NCBI GenBank assembly: GCA_002381615.1 | Contig: DFWY01000084.1 | Location: forward strand, 30,158-78,775 | Length of the DNA: 48,618 nucleotides | Direction of reading: 5' to 3' | Source: Polaromonas sp. UBA4122 | Lineage (GTDB): Bacteria > Pseudomonadota > Gammaproteobacteria > Burkholderiales > Burkholderiaceae_C | Shown: piece by piece, positions 8,820 to 18,163 of the stretch | Layout: each line of letters starts with the position of its first letter | Numbering within the stretch: position 1 is the stretch's first letter | The notes under the pieces: generated by a model | Seen by the model: only the letters and a program-made list of their open reading frames with translations | Told to the model about the DNA's origin: nothing | The model's database searches: none | Program-made: the position numbers and the translations under genes

Positions 8820-9499
8820 ACCGCTGGGGGTATGCGCTCGGCCTTGATAGTTGGGTCAAGCTCACTGGCAAAACCCATGCCGCGAAGGTAGACATTCATC
8901 ACACATTGGCCCACTTCCAGTAGGTCAAAGGCTTGCGGGTCGAGCAGCCAGTTTTGTATCAAGCCGTCTATCAGGGCGTGTAAACCCTGCGCAGCCATGG
9001 AGGCGGAAATGGGCAGCTTGAGCTTCGTCTGACGGGACGTTGCGTTCATGCCTTGTTCAACAAAGCTTAAAAAGCCATGGCGCACTGCCAGATGGCGAAG
9101 GCGAACGGCCTGAAGCTCTTCGACATATTCCACTTTTTGTGTCGCGACCTCAAAGACACGACGGGTCTGCGCATCGCTAACGATCTGCTGGAGCGCGTTG
9201 ACGGTGGCGCGCCGTATCCGGTAAAGCGCATTGGCATTGGAGGCGCTGGCCCCTGCCGGATCGCGATCTTCATGGTTGAAAGACGCCTCCATGGGCAGCG
9301 TGACCCGTTCCATCATGGCGTTGAACAGGTCGGCCTTGTCCTTGAAGTGCCAATAGACGGCACCGCGGGTGGCACCTGCACGCCGGGCAATGTCCTGCAG
9401 GCTGGTGCGAGACACGCCTTGCGCCTGAAACAGATGTTCGGCAGCATCCAGCAGCTTGTGGCGGGTTGCCAGAGCTTCTTCTTTGGTTCGACGGGCCAA
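8816..9499 (-). CDS. TetR/AcrR-family repressor of the adjacent efflux operon
   Basis: 227 residues. The N-terminal helix-turn-helix (about 32-59, SLQDIARRAGATRGAVYWHF) is typical of the AcrR/TtgR branch of TetR repressors, and the C-terminal part is the ligand-binding helical domain. The best start is TTG at 9499, giving MARRTKEEA as in AcrR proteins, with AGGAGA upstream as ribosome-binding site; there is no suitable ATG in frame. It is divergent from the adaptor gene of an RND efflux operon with a palindrome between them. This is the usual arrangement for a self-regulated repressor that is released by the pump's substrates. Confidence 0.93.
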   Translation of the reverse strand: MARRTKEEALATRHKLLDAAEHLFQAQGVSRTSLQDIARRAGATRGAVYWHFKDKADLFNAMMERVTLPMEASFNHEDRDPAGASASNANALYRIRRATVNALQQIVSDAQTRRVFEVATQKVEYVEELQAVRLRHLAVRHGFLSFVEQGMNATSRQTKLKLPISASMAAQGLHALIDGLIQNWLLDPQAFDLLEVGQCVMNVYLRGMGFASELDPTIKAERIPPAV

Positions 9500-9536
9500 T
9501 CGATGTCTCCTGAAAGCAAATTTTTATGAGTACTGC

Positions 9537-9556
9537 CATACATTCATAAGTGTATG
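9537..9556. promoter_or_regulatory. Palindromic operator for the TetR repressor
   Basis: CATACATTCATAAGTGTATG has perfect outer arms (CATACA/TGTATG). It sits in the divergent gap between the repressor (start 9499) and the efflux operon (start 9674). A TATAAC box at 9562-9567 directly follows, so a bound repressor would cover the efflux promoter. Confidence 0.65.
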
Positions 9557-9673
9557 TAAACTATAACATTCGCAAAAACCCTTATTCTTCCCGTCTCCGG
9601 CGAAAGTGCTCTGTCTCAATCGCCGATGCCGCACTATTCTTTGCGCTTCCCCCAAAAAAAATCGAGGAACAGC

Positions 9674-10912
9674 ATGCCTACGTCCCGCGTTGTCCATTCT
9701 TATTGGCTACCTAAATTTGTGCGTCGTCAGCCGCTTGTGGCCGTCGCCGCGCTTTCATTGCTTCTGGTTGGATGTGGCAAAGGCGGCAATGTCCCGGGCG
9801 GCGCGGCGCCGCCTCCCGCGCAGGTCGGTGTGGTGACGGTGACGCAGGGCGACGTCGGCTTGGTGACCGAACTGCCTGGACGGCTCGAAGCTTCGCGCGT
9901 CGCCCAAGTCAGGGCGCGTGCCGCCGGCATTTTGCAGAAGCGGCTGTTCCGTGAAGGCAGTGACGTGAAAGCCGGGCAGCCGCTATTCAGCATTGACGCG
10001 GCGCCTTATGCAGCCGCCGCCGCCAGCGCAAAAGCAGGCCAGGCGCGCGCGGAAGCCAATCTGGCGCAAGCGAGCGCTCTGGCCGAGCGTTACAAGCCGC
10101 TGGTCGAAGCCAATGCGATCAGCAAGCAGGAGTACGCCAACGCCGTGGCGTCGCAAAAGCAGGCAGAAGCCGATGTGGCTGTCGGCAAGGCCAACGTGCA
10201 AACGGCCAGCATCAATCTGGGCTATGCCTCGGTGACGGCCCCAATATCGGGCCGCATAGGCCGTGCGCTGGTCACCGAAGGCGCACTGGTCGGGCAGGGC
10301 GATGCCACCCAACTTGCGGTGATCCAGCAGATCAACCCCATGTACATCAACTTCACGCAATCCGCATCGGAGGTGATGAAGCTGCGCGCCGCTATGGAGA
10401 GCGGCCAGTTCAAGCGCGCCAGCGGCGCTGATGCGGCCAGCGTACGCGTCGTATTCGAAGATGGCACGGAATACCCGCGTCCAGGTCGCTTGCTGTTTTC
10501 CGATCTGACCGTTGATGCCACGACTGGGCAGGTGACCTTGCGGGCGGAGGTTTCTAATCCGGGCGGGCAATTACTGCCAGGCCTGTATGTGCGCGTGCGC
10601 CTGGAGCAGGCTCAGGCGACCAATGCCATCACCTTGCCCCAGCAGGCCGTGACGCGCACGGCGCAGGGGGACACGGTCATGGTGGTCGGGGCCGACGGGA
10701 CAGTCACGCCGCGCAGCGTCAAGATCGGTTCAGCCAAAGGCGCGCAATGGGTGGTGCTGGAGGGCCTGAAAACAGGCGAGCAGGTCATGGTCGATGGCTT
10801 CCAGAAACTGCGGCCTGGTGCCCCAGTCAAGCCGGTGCCATGGCAGCCACTTGGCACCCAATCCGCCACTGCAAGCCCTGCTGCGCCCGCTGCTTCAGCG
10901 GCTGCAAAGTAA
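9674..10912 (+). CDS. acrA: RND efflux periplasmic adaptor (AcrA/MexA family lipoprotein)
   Basis: 412 residues from ATG 9674, preceded by GAGGAAC; an upstream ATG at 9626 has no good ribosome-binding site. The N-terminus is a lipoprotein signal ending LLLVGC with the lipidated Cys34. The order is beta-barrel/lipoyl half, coiled-coil hairpin (ARAEANLAQASALAERYKPL region), second lipoyl half (SVTAPISGRIGRALVTEGAL) and beta-barrel. The protein bridges the inner-membrane pump and outer-membrane channel encoded directly downstream; only 12 bp separate it from the pump gene. It is probably controlled by the divergent TetR repressor. Confidence 0.95.
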   Translation: MPTSRVVHSYWLPKFVRRQPLVAVAALSLLLVGCGKGGNVPGGAAPPPAQVGVVTVTQGDVGLVTELPGRLEASRVAQVRARAAGILQKRLFREGSDVKAGQPLFSIDAAPYAAAAASAKAGQARAEANLAQASALAERYKPLVEANAISKQEYANAVASQKQAEADVAVGKANVQTASINLGYASVTAPISGRIGRALVTEGALVGQGDATQLAVIQQINPMYINFTQSASEVMKLRAAMESGQFKRASGADAASVRVVFEDGTEYPRPGRLLFSDLTVDATTGQVTLRAEVSNPGGQLLPGLYVRVRLEQAQATNAITLPQQAVTRTAQGDTVMVVGADGTVTPRSVKIGSAKGAQWVVLEGLKTGEQVMVDGFQKLRPGAPVKPVPWQPLGTQSATASPAAPAASAAAK

Positions 10913-10924
10913 GGAGCCCGTCGC

Positions 10925-13900
10925 ATGGCCAAGTTTTTTATTGATCGGCCGATCTTTGCCTGGGTGATTGCCCTGTTCATTCTGGTCGTTGGCAGCGTTG
11001 CGATCACGCAGTTGCCAATTGCCCAGTACCCGCCTGTGGCACCGCCTTCCATCGTGGTTTCAGCCAGCTATCCAGGCGCATCCGCCAGCACGCTGGAAGA
11101 CAGTGTGCTGAGCGTGATTGAGCGCGAAATGAACGGCACTCCCGGCCTGCTGTATATGGAGTCGGTGGCCCAGGCCAATGGCACCGGCAACATCACCCTG
11201 AGTTTTCAGCCCGGTACCAATGCCGATCTGGCGCAGGTCGATGTGCAAAACCGGTTGTCGCGCGCGGCACCGCGCTTGCCGCAGGCCGTGACGCAGCAGG
11301 GTGTTCGCGTGGATAAATCGAACACCAACTTTCTTCTGTTCACGATTCTGTCTTCAACCAACCCGGCGATCGATCCGGTGGCACTGGGTGACTATGCGTC
11401 ACGCAACATCATTCCGGAAATCCAGCGCCTGCCCGGTATTGGCCAGGCCCAGTTGTTTGGCACCGAGCGTGCCATGCGCATCTGGATTGACCCGGCCAAG
11501 CTTGCAGGGTTTGCGCTGTCTGTCTCTGACGTCACAGCTGCCATCCGGTCGCAGAATGCCCAGATTGCATCCGGCACGATTGGCGACCTTCCCAACGTGG
11601 CGGGTCAGGGCATTGCCGCCACCGTGGTCGTAGACGGGCAGCTTTCGAGTGTCGAGCAGTTTGGCAATGTGGTGCTGCGGGCCAACACCAATGGTTCTAC
11701 TGTGCGCCTGAAAGACGTGGCGCGGATTGAACTGGGCGCTCAGACCTACGCCACGTCGGCGCGTCTCAATGGCAAACCTTCCACCGGCATTGGCGTGCAG
11801 CTCACGCCCACCGGCAACGCGCTGGATGCCGCCAAGGCGGTTCGCACCAAGATGGAGGAACTCAAGCGCTACTTCCCTCAAGGTGTCAGTTACACCATTC
11901 CCTATGACAGTTCGGGCTTTGTAAGCATCTCGATTCGCCAGGTGGCGGAATCCCTGGTTGAGGCAGTGGTGCTGGTGTTCCTGGTAATGTTCCTGTTCCT
12001 GCAGAGCATCCGCTACACCATCATCCCGACGATTGTGGTGCCTGTGGCCTTGCTCGGAACGTTTGCCACGCTGCTGGCGCTGGGCTTTTCCATCAACGTG
12101 CTGACCATGTTTGGCATGGTGCTAGTGATTGGTATCGTGGTGGACGATGCGATCGTGGTGGTGGAAAACGTCGAGCGCATCATGAGCGAAGAAGGGTTGC
12201 CGCCGCTGGAGGCCACGCGCAAGGCCATGGGTCAGATTTCCGGGGCCATTATCGGCGTGACGGTGGTGCTGATTTCCGTGTTTGTGCCGCTGGCGTTTTT
12301 TGCCGGCTCGGTCGGCAATATTTACCGGCAGTTTGCCACGGTCATGGTGGCGTCGATCAGTTTTTCCGCGTTCATGGCGCTGTCGCTCACGCCAGCGCTG
12401 TGCGCCACGCTGCTCAAGCCGGTGCAGGCCGGTCACAAGCATGAAAAAACAGGTTTTTTTGGTTGGTTTAACCGCGGCTTTGCGCGTACCGCCAAGAATT
12501 ACGAAGGGCTGGTGGCGCGCCTGCTGCGCCGCGCCGGGCGCTACCTGATTATTTATGCTGCCATCATTGGCGTGCTGGCGCTGGTTTATACGCGCCTGCC
12601 CACTTCCTTCCTGCCGCAGGAAGATCAGGGCAACATGCTGGTCAATATCCAGTTGCCGCCGGGTGCCACTGAGGAACGCACGCGCGCCGTGATTGAACAG
12701 GTGGAAGGCTACATGCTCAAGCAGCCCGAAGTGCAGAGCATGGTGGGCGTGTTGGGTTTTAGTTTTTCCGGGCAGGGTCAAAACGCGGCGCTGGCCTTTG
12801 TGACGCTCAAGGACTGGTCAGAGCGCAAGGCCAAAGGACAGTCGGCGGACGCTTTGGCAGGGCGCGCCTTCGGTGCGCTATCCGGGATTCGTGATGCGTT
12901 CATTTTTCCCCTGAGCCCGCCGCCCATCCGCGAACTCGGTTCTTCCAGCGGCTTTAATTTCCGCCTGCAGGACCGCGCTGGCGCAGGCCATGAGGCTTTG
13001 CTGGCCGCGCGCAACCAGTTACTGGGCATGGCGTCCAAAAGCCCATTGCTGACACAGGTGCGACCCGATGGGCTTGAGGACGCACCACAGTTGCAGATCG
13101 ACATTGACCGTGACAAGGCAAATGCGTTGGGTGTGAGCTTTGACGCCATCAATGCGGCACTGTCAACCGGGCTGGGTTCGAGTTATGTCAACGACTTTCC
13201 GAACCAGGGACGCTTGCAGCGCGTGGTGGTGCAGGCCGACGCACCCGCGCGCATGCAGCCCGATGACCTGCTCAAGCTCAATGCCAGCAACAGCCAGGGC
13301 CAGTCGGTCCCGCTGTCCGCTTTTGCCACCACGCGTTGGGTCAATGGCACCATGCAGTCGATTCGCTACAACGGCTACCCGGCCATGCGGATCGGCGGCA
13401 GCGCTGCGCCGGGTTTTAGCACCGGCGCAGCGATGGCTGAAATGGAAAAACTCGCGGCCCAACTGCCACAGGGTTTTGGCTATGAGTGGACTGGGCTGTC
13501 GCGCGAGGAAAAATTGGCGGGCTCGCAGGCTTTCATTTTGTATGGCTTTGCAATTCTGGCGGTATTTTTATCGCTGGCCGCGTTGTATGAAAGCTGGTCG
13601 ATTCCGCTGGCCGTGATTCTGGTGGTGCCGCTCGGTGTGGTGGGCGTTTTGCTGGCGACCCTGCTGCGCAGCTATTCCAATGACGTGTATTTCCAGGTAG
13701 GTCTGATCACCATCATTGGCCTGTCGGCGAAAAACGCCATTTTGATCATCGAGTTTGCAAAAGACCTGCAGGCGCAGGGCAAGGGCGTGATCGAGTCGGC
13801 GCTGACTGCTGCGCATTTGCGTTTTCGGCCTATCGTCATGACCTCTATGGCCTTCATGCTCGGCGTGCTGCCGTTGGCGCTGGCGTCTGGCGCAGGTTCA

Positions 13901-14104
13901 GCGAGCCAGCGGGCCATCGGCACCGGCGTGATCGGCGGCATCATCACGGGCACCTCGCTGGCCGTATTCTTTGTACCTATTTTCTTTGTCATCATTCGCG
14001 GCTTTTTCAAGGGCAGCGAGCGACAACGACAGATCTATGCTGAACATGCCAGGGTGGCAGGCATCAAGGAAGATCAAGCCAATGAGGGGGAATCCCATGC
14101 GTAA
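10925..14104 (+). CDS. acrB: RND multidrug efflux permease (AcrB/MexB, HAE-1 family)
   Basis: 1059 residues, full length. It is an inner-membrane trimer that exports drugs or other amphiphiles in exchange for protons. The N-terminus MAKFFIDRPIFAWVIA is typical. The proton-relay aspartates Asp407 and Asp408 lie in VVDDAIVVVE, and the partner lysine is near residue 936 in GLSAKNAILII. Twelve membrane helices and two large periplasmic loops are evident. Its stop overlaps the start of the outer membrane factor gene by 8 bp, so the genes are probably translationally coupled. The substrate range cannot be read from the sequence. Confidence 0.97.
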   Translation: MAKFFIDRPIFAWVIALFILVVGSVAITQLPIAQYPPVAPPSIVVSASYPGASASTLEDSVLSVIEREMNGTPGLLYMESVAQANGTGNITLSFQPGTNADLAQVDVQNRLSRAAPRLPQAVTQQGVRVDKSNTNFLLFTILSSTNPAIDPVALGDYASRNIIPEIQRLPGIGQAQLFGTERAMRIWIDPAKLAGFALSVSDVTAAIRSQNAQIASGTIGDLPNVAGQGIAATVVVDGQLSSVEQFGNVVLRANTNGSTVRLKDVARIELGAQTYATSARLNGKPSTGIGVQLTPTGNALDAAKAVRTKMEELKRYFPQGVSYTIPYDSSGFVSISIRQVAESLVEAVVLVFLVMFLFLQSIRYTIIPTIVVPVALLGTFATLLALGFSINVLTMFGMVLVIGIVVDDAIVVVENVERIMSEEGLPPLEATRKAMGQISGAIIGVTVVLISVFVPLAFFAGSVGNIYRQFATVMVASISFSAFMALSLTPALCATLLKPVQAGHKHEKTGFFGWFNRGFARTAKNYEGLVARLLRRAGRYLIIYAAIIGVLALVYTRLPTSFLPQEDQGNMLVNIQLPPGATEERTRAVIEQVEGYMLKQPEVQSMVGVLGFSFSGQGQNAALAFVTLKDWSERKAKGQSADALAGRAFGALSGIRDAFIFPLSPPPIRELGSSSGFNFRLQDRAGAGHEALLAARNQLLGMASKSPLLTQVRPDGLEDAPQLQIDIDRDKANALGVSFDAINAALSTGLGSSYVNDFPNQGRLQRVVVQADAPARMQPDDLLKLNASNSQGQSVPLSAFATTRWVNGTMQSIRYNGYPAMRIGGSAAPGFSTGAAMAEMEKLAAQLPQGFGYEWTGLSREEKLAGSQAFILYGFAILAVFLSLAALYESWSIPLAVILVVPLGVVGVLLATLLRSYSNDVYFQVGLITIIGLSAKNAILIIEFAKDLQAQGKGVIESALTAAHLRFRPIVMTSMAFMLGVLPLALASGAGSASQRAIGTGVIGGIITGTSLAVFFVPIFFVIIRGFFKGSERQRQIYAEHARVAGIKEDQANEGESHA

Positions 14105-15563
14105 AGCCCGGTTTGCGCCATTCGCGCTGGTGAGCGCTGCGTCACTGCTGGCGGGCTGTTCGATGATTCCGGTCTATGAACGTCCGGCAGTGCCAGTCGC
14201 TGCCAGCTATCCGGCCAACCCCGGCGCGGCTGCGGCCGCAGTGGATGATGCCGTGGCACCGCTGGCCGCTGATGTGGCTTGGCAGGACTTTTTTGCCGAT
14301 GAAAAACTCAGGCACCTGATCGAACTGGCACTGGCCAACAACCGGGATCTGCGTGTGGCGGTGCTCAACATCGAGCAGACCCGCGCGCAGTATCAAATTC
14401 GGCGTGCTGATCAGTTCCCCAGCGTGAACGGCGTGCTCAGCGGTTCGCGCACGCCTTCGGGAAACGGTGGCATCACCAGTCTTTACAACGTCGGGCTTGC
14501 GGTCACGGCGTATGAGCTGGATTTTTTTGGCCGCGTCAGCAGCCTGAAGGAAGCGGCACTGAGCCAATACCTGGCGACCGGAGAGGCCCGCAAGACCGCG
14601 CAAATCAGCCTGATCGCCGCAGTGGCCAATACTTACCTGAGCGTTCTGGCAGACGAAGAGCTGCTGGACCTCACGCGCCAGACCCTGGCGACGCGCGAAG
14701 ACTCCATGAAACTGAGCAAGCTGCGCTTTGACAATGGCGTGGTTTCCGAGCTCGACTACCGTCAGGCCGAATCGCTGGCTGAAGCGGCGCGGGTGGCTTA
14801 CGCACAGCAGCAACGCCAGCGCGCGCTGGATGAAAATGCGCTGATCCTGCTGGTGGGCCAGCCCTTGGCTGGTGAATTGCCCACGGCTGCCGGGCAGGCC
14901 ACGCCGCTTGCGCAAGCCCGACCCATGGCCGATGTGCCCGCCGGTTTGCCTTCTGACCTGCTTACTCATCGGCCCGACATCCGACAGGCCGAACAGCTTT
15001 TACTGGCCTCCAATGCCAATATTGGTGCGGCGCGTGCAGCGTTTTTTCCAAGGATTGCGCTGACGGTGGGCGCGGGCAGTGCCAGCAGCCACCTTTCAGG
15101 CCTACTGAAAGACGGCTCCTGGGGTTGGACCTTGGCCCCCCAACTGGTGCTGCCGATTTTTGACGCTGGACGCAACCTGGCCGGACTGGATTCGGCCAAA
15201 GCCGGGCGTGATATCGCCATTGCGCAGTACGAAAAAGCGATACAGACGGCCTTTCGCGAAGTCGCCGATGCGCTGGCCACCCGGGCCACCTTGGGCGATC
15301 AGTTGCGCGCCCAGCAGGCGCAAGCCAATGCCGAGGCAGTCCGTTTCAAGCTGTCTGACCTGCGTTACCAGAACGGCATTGCGAGTACCCTCGATGTGCT
15401 GGATGCGCAACGTGCGCTGTTCTCCGCGCAGCAAGCGGTGGTGCAAACCCGCCTGGCCCAGCTTCAAAGCCAGGTCACGCTCTACAAAACGCTGGGTGGC
15501 GGCTGGAAGGAGCCAGTGCAGGAGGCGCAGGGCCCGAGAGCGGAAAGTCTGCCCCGGCCTTGA
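14097..15563 (+). CDS. Outer membrane efflux factor (NodT/OprM family lipoprotein)
   Basis: 488 residues from ATG 14097, which follows GAGGGGG and overlaps the pump stop by 8 bp. A lipoprotein signal ends at Cys21 (SLLAGC). Two OEP repeats follow with the usual long coiled-coil segments. The motifs WQDFFADEKLRHLIELALANNRDLRVA and RPDIRQAEQLLLASNANIGAARAAFFP fit OprM/NodT channels. It forms the trimeric outer-membrane duct of the tripartite pump. A copy of the short dispersed repeat lies just after its stop and could form a weak terminator. Confidence 0.95.
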   Translation: MRKARFAPFALVSAASLLAGCSMIPVYERPAVPVAASYPANPGAAAAAVDDAVAPLAADVAWQDFFADEKLRHLIELALANNRDLRVAVLNIEQTRAQYQIRRADQFPSVNGVLSGSRTPSGNGGITSLYNVGLAVTAYELDFFGRVSSLKEAALSQYLATGEARKTAQISLIAAVANTYLSVLADEELLDLTRQTLATREDSMKLSKLRFDNGVVSELDYRQAESLAEAARVAYAQQQRQRALDENALILLVGQPLAGELPTAAGQATPLAQARPMADVPAGLPSDLLTHRPDIRQAEQLLLASNANIGAARAAFFPRIALTVGAGSASSHLSGLLKDGSWGWTLAPQLVLPIFDAGRNLAGLDSAKAGRDIAIAQYEKAIQTAFREVADALATRATLGDQLRAQQAQANAEAVRFKLSDLRYQNGIASTLDVLDAQRALFSAQQAVVQTRLAQLQSQVTLYKTLGGGWKEPVQEAQGPRAESLPRP

Positions 15564-15569
15564 GGTCGT

Positions 15570-15643
15570 CTATTTTATGAGTCTTTTAAGGCTCTAGCCC
15601 AATCAGCACGGGCGCATGCAGCTATTAAATAGATAGCTTTTTG
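15570..15643 (+). repeat. Dispersed repeat family 1, copy A
   Basis: The core GGCTCTAGCCC is followed by an ACGGGCGC segment and a terminal hairpin AGCTAT..ATAGCT with a T run. It lies between the convergent outer membrane factor and murI genes and supplies the last codons and the stop of murI. Confidence 0.8.
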
Positions 15644-16446
15644 ACGGCGGCAGACAGACCCAGCCAGCGGCCGGCTGCCGCCTGCAACGTTTGCGGTTGG
15701 CCTGTGGTGAACAGGCTGACCTGTCCTTCGGCCGAAGGCGCGGGGAGGACTTCCGTCGGCACGGTTTGTACCAGCCGCTTCGTCTGGCGGGCGACGGCTA
15801 TGCCGTTGTCAACGATTTGCACCTCCGGGCCGAGCAAGGCGCGCAGGTGTGCGCTGGCAAACGGGTAGTGCGTGCAACCCAGCACCAGCGTGTCGATCTG
15901 GTCTTTTTCAGTGCCAAATAGGCCCATGGCGCCCGTATAACGGGCGCAGAGTGCTATGTTTTTTGTAAAGTCACCAGTTTCGGCGCTGCGCTCTATGGCA
16001 TCGGCCAGGCCGTCGCAGGGCTGCACGACGAAGGTGGCACGCTCGGCCTGCGAATCCAGCAGTGCCTGGAATTTGGCGCTGGCCAGCGTGCTGCGGGTCG
16101 CCATTACGCCGATGCGCCCGGTCTTGCTGAGCGCGACGGCTGGCTTCAGGGCGGGCTCGACACCGATGAGGGGCAACTCGGGATGTTCGGTGCGCAGCAG
16201 GTGAATGGTGGCTGCCGTGGCCGTGTTGCAGGCAATCACCAGCGCCTTGACGTTCTGGCTGACCAGGTGGCTCACGATGGCGCGGGAGCGGGCCAGCACA
16301 TGCGCTTCATCGCGCTCGCCGTAGGGCGCATGGCCGCTGTCGGAGATGTAAATGAAGTGCTCGTGCGGCAGTTCGGCCCGCAGCGCCTGCAGGATGCTCA
16401 GGCCGCCGATGCCGCTGTCAAAAACCCCGATGGCCTGGGCCGTCAA
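15625..16446 (-). CDS. murI: Glutamate racemase
   Basis: 273 residues. It makes D-glutamate for peptidoglycan. The catalytic cysteines are Cys73 (VIACNTAT) and Cys191 (LGCTHYP), with the N-terminal VFDSGIGGLS loop holding Asp10. No ATG or GTG lies between the upstream in-frame stop and this motif, so TTG at 16446 is the likely start; its ribosome-binding site is weak. The gene is 45 bp downstream of the class I fumarase gene on the same strand and may be cotranscribed with it. The last codons (KKLSI and stop) lie inside a copy of the dispersed repeat, so the C-terminus has been rewritten by the repeat. Confidence 0.95.
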   Translation of the reverse strand: MTAQAIGVFDSGIGGLSILQALRAELPHEHFIYISDSGHAPYGERDEAHVLARSRAIVSHLVSQNVKALVIACNTATAATIHLLRTEHPELPLIGVEPALKPAVALSKTGRIGVMATRSTLASAKFQALLDSQAERATFVVQPCDGLADAIERSAETGDFTKNIALCARYTGAMGLFGTEKDQIDTLVLGCTHYPFASAHLRALLGPEVQIVDNGIAVARQTKRLVQTVPTEVLPAPSAEGQVSLFTTGQPQTLQAAAGRWLGLSAAVKKLSI

Positions 16447-16491
16447 GTGCTGCTTGCCCGTCGCAGGCTTTCAGGTTTTTCGGTGCACTTT

Positions 16492-18045
16492 TCAGGCACT
16501 GGTCACCGGAATGTTCTTGAACTCACCGGAGGCAATCTTTTTCTGCCACTCGGCCGGGCCGGTGATGTGCACACTGGTGCCGCCCGCATCCACCGCCACG
16601 GTGACCGGCATGTCCACCACGTCGAATTCGTAAATGGCTTCCATGCCCAGGTCGGCAAAGCCCACGACTTTGGCGTGCTTGATGGCTTTGGACACCAGAT
16701 AAGCCGCACCGCCGACGGCCATCAGGTAGGCGCTCTGGTGTTTCTTGATGGCTTCAATCGCGACCGGGCCGCGCTCGGCTTTACCGATCATCGAGATCAG
16801 GCCGGTCTGGGCCAGCATCATTTCGGTGAAGCCGTCCATGCGGGTCGCCGTTGTCGGGCCGGCAGGTCCGACTGCTTCACCCTTGACGGGATCGACCGGG
16901 CCGACGTAATAGATCACCCGGTTGGTAAAATCGACCGGCAGCTTCTCGCCCTTGAGCAGCATGTCGGCAATGCGTTTGTGCGCCGCGTCACGGCCGGTCA
17001 GCATCTTGCCGTTGAGCAGCAGGGTGTCACCGGGCTTCCAGCTGGCGACTTCTTCCTTGGTCAAGGTATCGAGGTTGACCTTTTTGCTCTTGACGTAATC
17101 GGGCGTCCAGTTGACATTGGGCCAGAGGTCCAGGCTGGGCGGGGTCAGGTACACCGGGCCACTGCCGTCGAGCACAAAATGCGCGTGGCGCGTGGCGGCG
17201 CAGTTGGGAATCATGGCCACCGGTTTGCCGGCGGCGTGGGTCGGGTACATCTTGATCTTGACATCGAGCACGGTGGTGAGCCCGCCCAGGCCCTGCGCGC
17301 CAATGCCCAGCGCGTTGACCTTTTCGAACAACTCCAGGCGCAGCGCTTCGGTTTTTGTCAGCGGGTCGCCGGAAGAAGATTTGGCCTGCAATTCGTACAT
17401 GTCCAGGTCGTCCATCAGGCTTTCCTTGGCCATCAGCACGGCTTTTTCCGCGGTGCCGCCAATGCCTATGCCCAGCATGCCGGGCGGGCACCAGCCTGCG
17501 CCCATGGTGGGCACGGTCTTGAGCACCCAGTCCACCACCGAGTCGCCGGGGTTGAGCATCGCCAGCTTGCTTTTGTTTTCGCTGCCGCCGCCTTTGGCCG
17601 CCACCGTGACGCGAATGGTGTTGCCGGGCACCAGCTCGGTGAAGATCACGGCAGGCGTATTGTCTTTGGTGTTTTTGCGCTCGAACTGCGGATCAGCAAC
17701 AACCGACGCCCGCAAGGTATTGTCGGGGTGGGTGTAGCCCTGGCGCACGCCTTCGTTGATGGCGTCGTCCAGGCTGCCGGTAAAGCCTTCCCAGCGAACG
17801 TCCATCCCGACTTTCAAAAACACGTTGACGATGCCGGTGTCCTGGCAGATCGGGCGGTGGCCGGTGGCACTCATTTTGCTGTTGGTCAGGATTTGCGCAA
17901 TCGCGTCCTTGGCCGCCGGGCTCTGCTCACGCTCATAGGCGCGCGCCAGGTGGGCGATGTAGTCGGCCGGGTGGTAGTAGCTGATGTACTGCAGGGCGGC
18001 GGCAATGGATTCGATGAGGTCGGCTTGCTTGATGGTTGTGGTCAT
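16492..18045 (-). CDS. fumA: Fumarate hydratase class I (iron-sulfur, single chain)
   Basis: 517 residues, start MTTTIKQAD at ATG 18045. It interconverts fumarate and malate with a 4Fe-4S cluster. Likely cluster cysteines are Cys67 (RPICQDTG), Cys186 (GAGWCPPG) and Cys282 (IPNCAATRH). The fused alpha and beta domains match the FumA/FumB type. It is divergent from fumC, so two unrelated fumarases share one 118 bp promoter region. In E. coli the iron-sulfur form is the oxygen-sensitive one, and the class II enzyme serves under iron or oxidative stress. Confidence 0.96.
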   Translation of the reverse strand: MTTTIKQADLIESIAAALQYISYYHPADYIAHLARAYEREQSPAAKDAIAQILTNSKMSATGHRPICQDTGIVNVFLKVGMDVRWEGFTGSLDDAINEGVRQGYTHPDNTLRASVVADPQFERKNTKDNTPAVIFTELVPGNTIRVTVAAKGGGSENKSKLAMLNPGDSVVDWVLKTVPTMGAGWCPPGMLGIGIGGTAEKAVLMAKESLMDDLDMYELQAKSSSGDPLTKTEALRLELFEKVNALGIGAQGLGGLTTVLDVKIKMYPTHAAGKPVAMIPNCAATRHAHFVLDGSGPVYLTPPSLDLWPNVNWTPDYVKSKKVNLDTLTKEEVASWKPGDTLLLNGKMLTGRDAAHKRIADMLLKGEKLPVDFTNRVIYYVGPVDPVKGEAVGPAGPTTATRMDGFTEMMLAQTGLISMIGKAERGPVAIEAIKKHQSAYLMAVGGAAYLVSKAIKHAKVVGFADLGMEAIYEFDVVDMPVTVAVDAGGTSVHITGPAEWQKKIASGEFKNIPVTSA

Positions 18046-18163
18046 GGTGCGTGATGAAAAAAGAGGTAAGGAGGGGAAGCGCGCTTATTTTCACGGCGGC
18101 CAAACTCTGCTACGGTAGCCGTCAGTCGTCTATTTTGACAGGTAACTCCGGCAGGTCCAGATC

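Noticed and set aside
16183-18054. Long plus-strand open frame of about 620 codons opposite the class I fumarase and murI genes
   Set aside because: It is rich in His, Gly, Gln and Val in the manner of antisense GC-rich frames, and the opposite strand encodes a clear fumarase and racemase.
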